Part shown: positions 18,212 to 26,451 of the stretch, piece by piece
Layout: every line of letters starts with the position of its first letter
How positions within the stretch are numbered: the stretch's first letter is position 1
Source: Streptomyces venezuelae
GTDB lineage: Bacteria > Actinomycetota > Actinomycetes > Streptomycetales > Streptomycetaceae
Direction: 5' to 3'
Assembly: GCF_008642355.1 (NCBI RefSeq)
Contig: NZ_CP029193.1
Coordinates: 1,698,001 to 1,762,000 of the forward strand
DNA length: 64,000 bases
Made by a program: the position numbers and the translations under genes
Notes under the pieces: model-generated
Told to the model about the DNA's origin: nothing
The model's input: only the letters and a program-made list of their open reading frames with translations
The model's database searches: none

Positions 18212-18598
18212 ATGCGGAAGCAGAGCAGCGGCCAGGTCTTCCGGATCACCGGGGCCCGGCAGGGTCTGGCGGAGGACGTGCGGGGCAGGCAGCGCCGCTA
18301 TGTGATCTCCATGTCGGTGCGGACCGTGTCGGTGGTGGCCGCCGCGGTGCTCTGGAACGTCGAGCGGCACGTCGCGCTCGTCGCACTGGTGCTCGGTGTC
18401 CTCCTGCCGTACATCTCCGTCGTCATCGCCAACGCCGGCCGGGAGAGTCCGCCTTCGCTGCCGTCGACGTTCGTGCCCGCTCCATCTCGGCCAATGCTGG
18501 CGCCGCCCGTCGCGGCCGCCACCGCGGAATCCGTCCCGGAAGATCCCCCCGGGTCCGCGTACGACCAGCGGCGCGACGCGGCGACCGAACCGAGCTGA
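18212..18598 (+). CDS. DUF3099 membrane protein
   Basis: A 128-residue protein with two close transmembrane helices (about residues 33-50 and 54-72) and a Pro/Ala-rich cytoplasmic tail. The N-terminal region FRITGARQGLAEDVRGRQRRY matches the actinobacterial DUF3099 family, which has no assigned function. GTG (18209) and ATG (18212) are adjacent possible starts. The ATG is six bases from GGTGG and is preferred. It stands alone between divergent and unrelated genes. Confidence 0.75.
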   Translation: MRKQSSGQVFRITGARQGLAEDVRGRQRRYVISMSVRTVSVVAAAVLWNVERHVALVALVLGVLLPYISVVIANAGRESPPSLPSTFVPAPSRPMLAPPVAAATAESVPEDPPGSAYDQRRDAATEPS

Positions 18599-18787
18599 CC
18601 GTCGACGTTGCGCCAAGCTCAAGAAAACCTCAGATCAATCATGTAGTTCCGGTGCCAGTAGCCGGGTCCCCCATGACATACTTCGTACGCGCTCCGCATC
18701 CCCCGTCGGAGCGACAGACCGACGCCGGGCAGCTCCCCCCGTGGCTGCTCGGCGTCGCCTTGTGTGAAGCACTTTTTGGACGCGCCT

Positions 18788-19018
18788 GTGAGTGACGAAA
18801 ACCCGATCTGTTCCGCCAAGGGCTGCCGCGTCGACGCGGTCTGGGTGCTCGCCTGGAACAACCCCAAGATCCACACCCCGGACCGCCGCAAGACGTGGCT
18901 CGCGTGCGACGAACACCGCGAACACCTCTCGCAGTTCCTGGGTGTACGGGGATTCCTGAAGGACGTCGTGACGCTGGAGGAGTGGGAGACGGGCCCGCCG
19001 CCCACCGCCACGAGCTAG
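18788..19018 (+). CDS. Small conserved Cys/His protein
   Basis: A 76-residue protein with a CSAKGC pair near the N-terminus and CDEHREHL in the middle, a spacing compatible with one zinc site. The aromatic stretch VWVLAWNNPKIH lies between them. I recognise it as a conserved Streptomyces hypothetical protein but know of no function. The GTG at 18788 is chosen because it starts four codons before the first conserved segment. A start eight codons upstream (18764) is possible. Its stop codon overlaps the stop of the convergent moaA by two bases. Confidence 0.7.
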   Translation: MSDENPICSAKGCRVDAVWVLAWNNPKIHTPDRRKTWLACDEHREHLSQFLGVRGFLKDVVTLEEWETGPPPTATS

Positions 19019-20022
19019 CCGCCGATCGCCGACATCGGGCGGTCCGGTTGCGCGAAGGTCGGGTCGTCCAGGCCCGAGCCCGCCTTCTTGCCCCACATGG
19101 CCTGCTTCCAGATGGCTGCGATGGCCTCGTCCGAGCCGCCCTCGGTGTCTTCGGGGGCCGCGCGCAGGGCCGCGCGCAGGTCCGTCTCCTCGGTGGCGAA
19201 GAGGCAGGTGCGGACCTGGCCGTCGGCCGTCAGGCGGGTGCGGTCGCAGGCCGAGCAGAACGGGCGGGTGACGGAGGCGATGACGCCGACGCGGTGCGGG
19301 CCGCCGTCCACGATCCACCGCTCGGCGGGGGCGGAGCCGCGCTCCGTGGAGCCCTCCTCGGTGAGGTCGAAGCGGGTGCGCAGGGACTCCAGGATGTCAC
19401 CCGCGGTGATCATGCCGTCGCGCTTCCAGCCGTGCTGGGCGTCCAGGGGCATCTGCTCGATGAAGCGGAGTTCGTAGTCGTTCTCCACCGCCCAGGCCAG
19501 CAGGTCGGGGGCCTCGTCGTCGTTCAGGCCCGGCATCAGGACGGTGTTGACCTTCACCGGGGTGAGGCCCGCGTCGCGGGCGGCTTCGAGGCCTTCCAGG
19601 ACGTCCTTGTGGCGGTCGCGGCGGGTGAGCGTCTTGAAGACATCGGGACGCAGCGTGTCCAGGGAGACGTTGACCCGGTCCAGGCCGGCGGCCTTGAGGG
19701 CCTTCGCCGTGCGCTTGAGGCCGATGCCGTTCGTCGTCAGGGACATCTTGGGGCGGGGCTCCAGCTGGGCGCAGCGCTCGACGATGCCGACGAGGCCGGG
19801 CCGGAGCAGGGGCTCGCCGCCGGTGAAGCGGACCTCGCGGATGCCCAGGTGGGTGACGGCGATCCGGACGAGGCGGACGATCTCGTCGTCCGTGAGCAGG
19901 TCGGGCTTGGCCAGCCACTGCAGGCCCTCTTCCGGCATGCAGTACGTGCAGCGCAGATTGCAGCGGTCGGTCAGCGATACGCGCAGGTCAGTGGCTACGC
20001 GGCCAAACGTGTCGATGAGCAC
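19015..20022 (-). CDS. moaA: GTP 3',8-cyclase MoaA (molybdenum cofactor)
   Basis: A 335-residue radical SAM enzyme that starts molybdopterin synthesis by rearranging GTP. The N-terminal 4Fe-4S motif is CNLRCTYC (C21, C25, C28). The C-terminal cluster ligands are in CSACDR and RTCLF, and the protein ends in the conserved Gly-Gly that enters the active site. The GTG at 20022 is preferred because GGGGAGGGG lies upstream and the usual length results. A longer frame from 20112 adds only basic residues. No other moa gene is adjacent. Confidence 0.95.
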   Translation of the reverse strand: MLIDTFGRVATDLRVSLTDRCNLRCTYCMPEEGLQWLAKPDLLTDDEIVRLVRIAVTHLGIREVRFTGGEPLLRPGLVGIVERCAQLEPRPKMSLTTNGIGLKRTAKALKAAGLDRVNVSLDTLRPDVFKTLTRRDRHKDVLEGLEAARDAGLTPVKVNTVLMPGLNDDEAPDLLAWAVENDYELRFIEQMPLDAQHGWKRDGMITAGDILESLRTRFDLTEEGSTERGSAPAERWIVDGGPHRVGVIASVTRPFCSACDRTRLTADGQVRTCLFATEETDLRAALRAAPEDTEGGSDEAIAAIWKQAMWGKKAGSGLDDPTFAQPDRPMSAIGG

Positions 20023-20123
20023 TGCGGCCCCCTCCCCGGCGGTTGGATGTTCTGGGTCCACTGCTTTCGACCTTACGCGACGCCTCTGACAACGCCATGG
20101 GCCATTTGCCACGAGGAACGGTA

Positions 20124-20155
20124 CGGCCGCGTCGTAGGACTCTACGACGCGGCCG
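20124..20155 (-). terminator. Terminator of the DUF485-symporter operon
   Basis: A perfect 14 bp stem, CGGCCGCGTCGTAG (20124-20137) and its complement (20142-20155), with a GACT loop, starting 25 bases after the symporter stop. It also insulates moaA from read-through. Confidence 0.8.
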
Positions 20156-20180
20156 CTACGAACGTGTGAACAAGATCCCG

Positions 20181-21818
20181 TCAGTGGGCTCCCACGCCCG
20201 TGAGGGACTTGACCTCCAGCTCCGCGTACTTGCCCTTGTCCGGCTCCTCCTTGGAGAGGAGCGAGCCGAGCCAGCCGAGCAGGAAGCCCAGCGGGATGGA
20301 GATGAGGCCCGGGTTCTCCAGCGGGAAGAAGTCGAAGTTCGCGTCGGGGAACATCGACGACGGCTTGCCGGAGACGACCGGTGAGAACAGCACCAGGCCG
20401 ACCGCGGCGACAAGGCCTCCGTAGATGGACCAGAGGGCACCCTGCGTGGTGAACCTCTTCCAGAACAGGCTGTAGAGGATCGTCGGCAGGTTGGCGGAGG
20501 CCGCGACGGCGAAGGCGAGGGCGACCAGGCCCGCCACGTTGAGGTCGCGGGCCAGGGCGCCGAGCGCGATGGAGACGATGCCGATGAACACGGTCGACCA
20601 GCGTGCCGCCTTCATCTCCTCCTTCTCCGTGGCCTTGCCCTTGCGGATCACGTTCGCGTAGATGTCGTGCGCGAACGAGGACGACGAGGCGAGGGTGAGG
20701 CCCGCGACGACCGCGAGGATCGTGGCGAAGGCTACCGCGGAGATCACGGCGAGCAGGATCGCGCCGCCGGTCGAGTCGCCGCCGCCGCCGATCTCCAGGG
20801 CGGCGAGCGGTGCCGCCGTGTTGCCCGCCTTGTTGGAGGCGATGATCTCGCCGGGCTTGAGCAGGGCTGCGGCGCCGAAGCCGAGGACGATCGTCATCAG
20901 GTAGAAGGCGCCGATGATGCCGATCGCCCAGTTCACGGACTTACGGGCGGCCTTGGCCGTGGGCACCGTGTAGAAGCGGATGAGGATGTGCGGCAGTCCC
21001 GCGGTGCCGAGGACCAGCGCGATGCCGAGCGAGATGAAGTCCAGCTTCGAGGTGCCTGACACGCCGTACTTGAGGCCGGGCTCCAGGAACGCCGAGCCCT
21101 TGCCGCTGTTGGAGGCGGCCGTGCCGAGCAGGTCGGAGACGTTGAAGTTGAACTTCAGGAGGATGAGGAAGGTGATGAGGACGGTGCCGGTGATGAGCAG
21201 GACGGCCTTGACCATCTGCACCCAGGTGGTGCCCTTCATGCCGCCGATGGTGACGTAGACGATCATCAGGACGCCGACGAGGGCGACGATGAGGATCTTT
21301 CCGGCGTCACTGGTGATGCCCAGCAGCAGCGAGACGAGGACGCCCGCGCCCGCCATCTGCGCGAGCAGGTAGAAGATCGACACGACGATGGTGGAGGTGC
21401 CGGCAGCGGTGCGGACCGGACGCTGGCGCATGCGGTACGCGAGGACGTCGCCCATCGTGTAGCGCCCGGAGTTGCGCAGCGGTTCGGCGACCAGGAGGAG
21501 CGCCACGAGCCAGGCGACCAGGAAGCCGATGGAGTAGAGGAATCCGTCGTAGCCGAAGAGGGCGATGGCGCCCGCGATGCCGAGGAAGGACGCGGCGGAC
21601 ATGTAGTCGCCGGAGATCGCGAGGCCGTTCTGGAAGCCGGTGAACTGGCGGCCGCCCGCGTAGAAGTCGGCGGCGCTCTTGGTCTGCCGCCCCGCCCAGA
21701 CGGTGATGAAGAGGGTCGCGACGACGAAGGCCGCGAAAAGGCTGATGATGAGCGGCCGGTGCTCGGAGGCGTCGGACGCGGCCGCCAGCTCGATGACGGC
21801 GGGGTGCGCGAGGCTCAT
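20181..21818 (-). CDS. Solute:sodium symporter, acetate/short monocarboxylate type (ActP/MctC-like)
   Basis: A 545-residue transporter with about thirteen helices. SADFYAGGRQFTGFQNGLAI and SGDYMSAASFLG near the N-terminus are characteristic of the cation/acetate symporter branch of the solute:sodium symporter family (ActP in E. coli, MctC in Corynebacterium). The probable role is uptake of acetate, propionate or pyruvate. It is translationally coupled (ATGA overlap) to the DUF485 gene upstream, the same pairing as yjcH-actP in E. coli. Confidence 0.88.
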   Translation of the reverse strand: MSLAHPAVIELAAASDASEHRPLIISLFAAFVVATLFITVWAGRQTKSAADFYAGGRQFTGFQNGLAISGDYMSAASFLGIAGAIALFGYDGFLYSIGFLVAWLVALLLVAEPLRNSGRYTMGDVLAYRMRQRPVRTAAGTSTIVVSIFYLLAQMAGAGVLVSLLLGITSDAGKILIVALVGVLMIVYVTIGGMKGTTWVQMVKAVLLITGTVLITFLILLKFNFNVSDLLGTAASNSGKGSAFLEPGLKYGVSGTSKLDFISLGIALVLGTAGLPHILIRFYTVPTAKAARKSVNWAIGIIGAFYLMTIVLGFGAAALLKPGEIIASNKAGNTAAPLAALEIGGGGDSTGGAILLAVISAVAFATILAVVAGLTLASSSSFAHDIYANVIRKGKATEKEEMKAARWSTVFIGIVSIALGALARDLNVAGLVALAFAVAASANLPTILYSLFWKRFTTQGALWSIYGGLVAAVGLVLFSPVVSGKPSSMFPDANFDFFPLENPGLISIPLGFLLGWLGSLLSKEEPDKGKYAELEVKSLTGVGAH

Positions 21819-22282
21819 GCGTCGCCCTCCAGGCGGGTCTGCGGGCCGTCCAGCGGCGTCTGCGGGCGGTGTTCCATGCGGGACCTGATGGCCTCGGCCT
21901 TCGGGTCGAGCTTCGCGGCGGCGTGGCGCGAGTAGAACCAGGCGATGAGGAACGTGGTCAGGAACTGCCCGAGCCCGAGGACCAGGGCGACGTTGATGTT
22001 GCCGAAGAGCTTGGTGCCCATGAACTCGCCCGCGTAGTTGGAGAGCAGGACGTACACGAGGTACCAGGCGATGAAGGCGATGGTGAGCGGGAAGGCGAAC
22101 GAGCGGTGCGCGGAGCGCAGTTCACCGAATTCCGCGCTCTCCTGCACCTCGGCGAACTCCTCCGTGGAGGGCGCGTGGGGAGCGGGTTCTTTTTCTGCGC
22201 CACCCTTCGAAGGGGGCGGTGCGTCGGTGGCCACGGAGTCTCCTCGTGGTGCGGGTGGGGTGGGGACGGACAGTTGTTCCAT
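21815..22282 (-). CDS. DUF485 membrane protein, partner of the symporter
   Basis: A 155-residue protein. A Pro/Glu-rich soluble N-terminus (about 60 residues) precedes two transmembrane helices (FPLTIAFIAWYLVYVLLSNY and VALVLGLGQFLTTFLIAWFY), the DUF485/YjcH signature. These proteins are encoded next to acetate symporters and probably assist them. The start at 22282 follows CCGGAGCCC. An ATG five codons upstream (22297) is weaker. The N-terminal extension is longer than in E. coli YjcH. Confidence 0.85.
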   Translation of the reverse strand: MEQLSVPTPPAPRGDSVATDAPPPSKGGAEKEPAPHAPSTEEFAEVQESAEFGELRSAHRSFAFPLTIAFIAWYLVYVLLSNYAGEFMGTKLFGNINVALVLGLGQFLTTFLIAWFYSRHAAAKLDPKAEAIRSRMEHRPQTPLDGPQTRLEGDA

Positions 22283-22302
22283 GGGCTCCGGTCTCATTCA
22301 GC

Positions 22303-22320
22303 GTGACGCGGATCACGTGA
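22303..22320. promoter_or_regulatory. CRP-like site upstream of the DUF485-symporter operon
   Basis: GTGA-CGCGGA-TCAC (22303-22316) has the GTGA-N6-TCAC layout of CRP/GlxR sites and is followed directly by a TCACGTGA palindrome (22313-22320). It lies 21-38 bp before the preferred start. GlxR/Crp control of acetate uptake is known in actinobacteria, but the match is by eye only. Confidence 0.35.
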
Positions 22321-22448
22321 GCCACGGATGGCGATGCTAAGGCCATGGGACGTGATCCGACAGGGGGTTGATGTTGCTTCCGTTGTCTGCTCAACGTCCC
22401 GGCGGCGCGTCCGACGTGGTCGAACTCCCCCATTTCTTCAGCAAGTCA

Positions 22449-22477
22449 TTGCTGGCCTGGAGGTTTCAGGGTTAGCT
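22449..22477 (+). promoter_or_regulatory. Candidate promoter of the tandem protease genes
   Basis: TTGCTG (22449-22454) and TTAGCT (22472-22477) are separated by exactly 17 bp and lie about 107 bp before the first protease start, resembling a primary sigma factor promoter. The -10 element falls inside a palindrome. The rest of the 301 bp gap between the DUF485 and protease genes shows no coding potential. Confidence 0.45.
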
Positions 22478-22487
22478 TCACCCTGAA
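22465..22487. promoter_or_regulatory. Palindromic operator overlapping the protease promoter
   Basis: Arms TTCAGGGT (22465-22472) and ACCCTGAA (22480-22487) with a 7 bp centre. The AGG-TTAG-CACCCT pattern is reminiscent of DtxR/IdeR iron boxes (TTAGGTTAGGCTAACCTAA) but is not a clean match. Because it covers the putative -10 element, a bound protein would probably repress. Confidence 0.45.
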
Positions 22488-22583
22488 CCACCCGTCATGT
22501 ACCTGCCCGAGCACCAGTCGTGTTCGGGCAGTTCCGTATGCGATTCCGCGTGCGGTTCCGTCTCCGGATGATGTGGAGATCCC

Positions 22584-24128
22584 ATGGCTCATCTGCGTTC
22601 CAGACGTCGTACGGCACTGATCGTGCCGCTCGGCCTCGCGCTCGCCGCCTCGGTCGGTTTCGTGCCCGGCGCCGCGACAGCGGCCCCGAACGAGTCGCCC
22701 GCCCCGGTGTCGGCGAAGGCCGCGGAGGACGCCCCCGTCTTCGCGTACGTCGTCAACACCCGTACCGACCGCAAGACGCTCGCGTACGTCAAGAAGGCGA
22801 TCGCCAGGGCCGGCGGCTCGGTCGTCGTCACGCACGAGAAGATCGGCGTCATCGTCGCGCACTCGTCGAACCCGCAGTTCGGCGAGCAGATACGCAAGGT
22901 CCGCGGTGTCCAGTCCGCGGGCGCGACCCACACCTCGCCTCTGAAGGCCGCCGGCACCACGGAGGACGGCAAGGCGAAGCTGCTCTCCAAGTCCGAGGCC
23001 AAGGCCCTGAAGCGGAGCGCCGCCCCCGGCGCCGAGCCGATGGAGGCCGACCAGTGGGATCTGCGCGCGATAGACGCCGACAAGGCCGCGAAGATCAACC
23101 CGGGCAGCAAGAAGGTCACCGTCGCCGTGATCGACACCGGCGTCGACGACACCCACCCCGACCTCGCGGCCAACTTCTCGCCGTCGCAGTCGGCGAGCTG
23201 CGTCGGCGGCAAGGCGGACACCTCCGCGGGTGCCTGGCGCCCGTCGTCGAAGGACAGCTACCACGGCACGCACGTCGCCGGTGAGATCGCCGCCGCGCGC
23301 AACGGCGTCGGCGTCGCGGGCGTGGCACCCGGCGTGAAGATCTCCGCCATCAGGGTCGCCGACCCGGTCGACGAGCTGTTCTACCCGGAGAACGTGGTCT
23401 GTGCCTTCGTGTTCGCCGCCGAGCACGGCGTCGAGATCACCAACAACAGCTACTACGTGGACCCGTGGCTGTACAACTGCAAGGACGACCCGGACCAGAG
23501 GGCGATCCTCGACGCGGTCAACCGCGCGCAGCTGTACGGGCAGAAGAAGGGCACCCTGCACGTCGCCTCCGCGGGCAACTCCAACCACGACCTGGACTCC
23601 GACGCGATCGTCGACGACTCCAGCCCGGACGACTCCACCCCGGTGACCCGCACGATCGACCCGCACGAGTGCCTCGACGTGCCGACCCAGCTCCCGGGCG
23701 TCGTCACCACCAGCGCGACGGGCGTGAAGGACCTGAAGTCGATCTACTCCAGCTACGGCAAGGGTGTCGTCGACATCGCCGCCCCGGGCGGCGACAAGTG
23801 GCAGGTCCCGGCGGACACCCCGTCGAAGAACGGCCGCATCCTCTCCACCATGCCGGGCGGCGAGTACGGCTGGCTGCAGGGCACCTCGATGGCCGCGCCG
23901 CACGCCTCGGGCGTCGCCGCGCTGATCAAGTCCACGCACCCCGAGGCGAGCCCGGCCGAGGTGCAGCGGCTCCTGAAGAAGCAGGCCGACCGGCTCGAGT
24001 GCCCGGCGGGTCCGTACGACCCCGACGGTGACGGCGACGCCGATGCGGTCTGCCAGAGCGGCAGGAACGACAACAGCTTCTACGGCAGTGGTCTCGTCGA
24101 CGCGCTCGACGCCGTGAAGAAGAAGTGA
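22584..24128 (+). CDS. Secreted subtilisin-like serine protease (S8), first of a tandem pair
   Basis: A 514-residue preproenzyme. A signal peptide (basic residues 6-9, cleavage near ATAA-AP) is followed by an inhibitor-like propeptide (about residues 50-115). The S8 domain has catalytic Asp184 (AVIDTGVDDTHPD), His227 (YHGTHVAG), oxyanion Asn332 (ASAGN) and Ser435 (GTSMAAPH). Six cysteines in the mature region suggest disulfides, and the C-terminal DPDGDGDAD stretch looks like a calcium-binding loop. The ATG is preceded by GGAG. It is followed 14 bases later by a paralogue with the same layout. Confidence 0.93.
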   Translation: MAHLRSRRRTALIVPLGLALAASVGFVPGAATAAPNESPAPVSAKAAEDAPVFAYVVNTRTDRKTLAYVKKAIARAGGSVVVTHEKIGVIVAHSSNPQFGEQIRKVRGVQSAGATHTSPLKAAGTTEDGKAKLLSKSEAKALKRSAAPGAEPMEADQWDLRAIDADKAAKINPGSKKVTVAVIDTGVDDTHPDLAANFSPSQSASCVGGKADTSAGAWRPSSKDSYHGTHVAGEIAAARNGVGVAGVAPGVKISAIRVADPVDELFYPENVVCAFVFAAEHGVEITNNSYYVDPWLYNCKDDPDQRAILDAVNRAQLYGQKKGTLHVASAGNSNHDLDSDAIVDDSSPDDSTPVTRTIDPHECLDVPTQLPGVVTTSATGVKDLKSIYSSYGKGVVDIAAPGGDKWQVPADTPSKNGRILSTMPGGEYGWLQGTSMAAPHASGVAALIKSTHPEASPAEVQRLLKKQADRLECPAGPYDPDGDGDADAVCQSGRNDNSFYGSGLVDALDAVKKK

Positions 24129-24142
24129 CGGGGAGAGAGAAC

Positions 24143-25720
24143 GTGCACAAGTCCCACATATCGGCCACGGCCTTCCTGCGCTCCCGGCGCGCGCTGGCCC
24201 TGCCCCTCGGCGTCGCGCTGGTCTCGGCCGTCGCCTTCCTGCCGGGCACGGCCTCGGCCCGGCCCGCTGCGGTCCCGGACACTCCGGCCTCGGTGTCGCA
24301 GGCCCTGGGGTTGCCGACCGCGGACGCCGCGTCGATGAGCTACGTCGTCAACGTCCGCCCCGGCAAGGGGAGCGCGGAGCGCGCGAAGAAGGCCATCGCC
24401 AAGGCGGGCGGCGATGTCGTCATCGCGTACGACAAGATCGGCGTCATCGTCGTCCACTCGGCGAACCCCGACTTCGCGAAGACGATCCGCAAGGTCAAGG
24501 GCGTCGACTCGGCGGGCGCGACACGGACGGCGCCGCTGTCCGCGCAGGCCGACGACGCCCTGGAGTCGGAGCGGCCGCTGACCGCCCAGGAGGCGAAGGC
24601 CGCGGCCGGCAAGGCGTCGGCCGGTCAGGACGAGCTGGAGCCGCTGCAGTGGGACCTGCCCGCCATGAAGGCGGACAAGGCACACAAGGTCTCGCTCGGC
24701 AGCAGCAAGGTCACGGTCGGCGTGCTCGACTCGGGGGTCGACGACACGCACCCCGACATCGCGCCGAACTTCGACCGTGAGGCGTCCGCGAGCTGTCTGG
24801 GCGGCGTGCCCGTCCAGAAGGGCGACGCGTGGCGTCCGGTGGCCGGGGAAAGCGACCACGGCATGCACGTGGCGGGCACCATCGCCGCCGCGAAGAACGG
24901 CACCGGCGTCACCGGTGTCGCGCCCGGCGTGAAGGTCGCGAGCCTGAAGGTGGCCGAGCCGGCGACCGGCATGTACTACACGGAGGCCGTGGTCTGCGGC
25001 TTCATGTGGGCGGCCGACCACGGCGTCGACGTCACCAACAACAGCTACTACACCGACCCGTGGCTGTTCAACTGCAAGACCGACGCCGACCAGAAGGCGC
25101 TGGTCGACGCGGTCGGGCGGGCCTCGAAGTACGCGGAGCGCAAGGGCGCGGTGAACGTCGCGGCCGCGGGCAACGCGAAGACCGACCTCGCCCAGGACGA
25201 GATCCTCGACGAGTCGAGCCCCGACGACACGACTCCGGTGCCGCGGGTCATCAAGACCAAGGACTGCCTCGACCTTCCGTCGCAGCTGCCCGGTGTCGTG
25301 ACGGTCTCGGCGACCGGTGCGAAGGGCATCAAGTCGTCTTACTCGAACTACGGCAACGGCGTCGTGGACATCGCGGCTCCCGGCGGCGACTCCACGAAGT
25401 ACCAGGCGCCGAACGCGCCGGCCGTCGACGGCCGCATCCTGTCGACGCTGCCCGGCGGCAAGTTCGGCTACAAGGCCGGTACGTCGATGGCATCGCCGCA
25501 CGCGGCGGGTGTGGCCGCGCTGCTGAAGTCGACGCATCCGCACGCCTCGGCGGCGCGCATCAAGGCGCTGCTCTACCGCCAGGCGGACGCGATGGCCTGC
25601 ACGAAGCCGTACGACTACGACGCCGACGGCAAGGTCGACGCGGTCTGCGAGGGCGGCCGGAACAAGAACGGCTTCTACGGCGTGGGCATGGCCGACGCGC
25701 TGGACGCCGTGCGCAAGTAG
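24143..25720 (+). CDS. Secreted subtilisin-like serine protease (S8), second of a tandem pair
   Basis: A 525-residue paralogue of the preceding protease. The catalytic residues are Asp196 (VLDSGVDDTHPD), His239 (DHGMHVAG) and Ser448 (GTSMASPH). The oxyanion Asn is in AAGN. All six cysteine positions are conserved, as is the Asp-rich C-terminal loop (DYDADGKVD). The second protein has HGMH where the first has HGTH. The GTG at 24143 is chosen because GGGGAGAG lies just upstream and it leads directly into the signal peptide. Cotranscription is likely given the 14 bp spacing. Confidence 0.93.
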   Translation: MHKSHISATAFLRSRRALALPLGVALVSAVAFLPGTASARPAAVPDTPASVSQALGLPTADAASMSYVVNVRPGKGSAERAKKAIAKAGGDVVIAYDKIGVIVVHSANPDFAKTIRKVKGVDSAGATRTAPLSAQADDALESERPLTAQEAKAAAGKASAGQDELEPLQWDLPAMKADKAHKVSLGSSKVTVGVLDSGVDDTHPDIAPNFDREASASCLGGVPVQKGDAWRPVAGESDHGMHVAGTIAAAKNGTGVTGVAPGVKVASLKVAEPATGMYYTEAVVCGFMWAADHGVDVTNNSYYTDPWLFNCKTDADQKALVDAVGRASKYAERKGAVNVAAAGNAKTDLAQDEILDESSPDDTTPVPRVIKTKDCLDLPSQLPGVVTVSATGAKGIKSSYSNYGNGVVDIAAPGGDSTKYQAPNAPAVDGRILSTLPGGKFGYKAGTSMASPHAAGVAALLKSTHPHASAARIKALLYRQADAMACTKPYDYDADGKVDAVCEGGRNKNGFYGVGMADALDAVRK

Positions 25721-25740
25721 CGCCGGAACGCGGTGAGGTG

Positions 25741-25770
25741 GGGCCGGGCGGCTTGGGGGCCGCCCGGCCC
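25741..25770 (+). terminator. Terminator after the protease pair
   Basis: A 12 bp stem, GGGCCGGGCGGC (25741-25752) with its complement (25759-25770), a 6 nt loop and a trailing TTT. Confidence 0.8.
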
Positions 25771-25802
25771 TTTCCCGTCGGCCCACGAGAGGATCGCGTG
25801 TC

Positions 25803-26345
25803 ATGTACGAGTACAAGAACTCCGAGTTCGTCGTCGCCGGCACGGAGCACTGGGTCGCGTGGCCCACCCGCCCCCGGTGGCAGCTGGTGGCCCGGTTCGT
25901 CGCGACGGTGCTGTTCCTGCCGTTCTGGGTCGTCCTGGGGGCCGCGATCTTCCTCGGCACTCTCGCCATCGGCCTGGCCACCGAGGTGATCACGGCGGTG
26001 AGCTCGTCGTACGACAAGGCCTTCGACCGGTTCATGGACAAAGCGCTCGGCCGCGTCTTCACGCTGCCCCGCTGGTGCGTGCTCTGGTCCGAGATGCGGT
26101 ACGAGGGGGACACCGCGCACTACCGCGCGAGGGTCGACAAGCTCGTCGCCGCGTGGACGGCCAAGGCATCGGCTCCGCGGCGGCCCAAGAAGCCGCTGCC
26201 GCCCTCCGAGTGCGAGATCCCGCGGCGCGCCTACCGCGGGTGCGGCGGGCACTACGTCGTCCAGGTGGCGACCGCCCGGGGGTGGGAGCTGCGGCCCTCC
26301 GAGCCGGAGAGATCGGTCAGGCTGTGGTGGTCGGCGAGCACGTGA
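25803..26345 (+). CDS. Unknown protein with a central membrane hairpin
   Basis: A 180-residue protein. A polar N-terminus (YEYKNSEFVVAGTEHWVAWP) is followed by one long or two closely spaced hydrophobic helices (about residues 28-62) and a basic C-terminal half with a conserved-looking Arg/Trp tail (GGHYVVQVATARGWEL). No family is recognised. It stands downstream of the protease terminator and 106 bp before the CopD-like gene, so it is probably expressed alone. The ATG at 25803 is the only good start. Confidence 0.65.
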   Translation: MYEYKNSEFVVAGTEHWVAWPTRPRWQLVARFVATVLFLPFWVVLGAAIFLGTLAIGLATEVITAVSSSYDKAFDRFMDKALGRVFTLPRWCVLWSEMRYEGDTAHYRARVDKLVAAWTAKASAPRRPKKPLPPSECEIPRRAYRGCGGHYVVQVATARGWELRPSEPERSVRLWWSAST

Positions 26346-26451
26346 GGAGTGGGTGACTCGACAGAAATGAGTGACCTGGTCCGATCGGAACGGCTTTGCA
26401 CCGGTTGTCCCCCAGGACTTGCCCGCCGCCTGAAGCCCTGGTGAAGATCAT

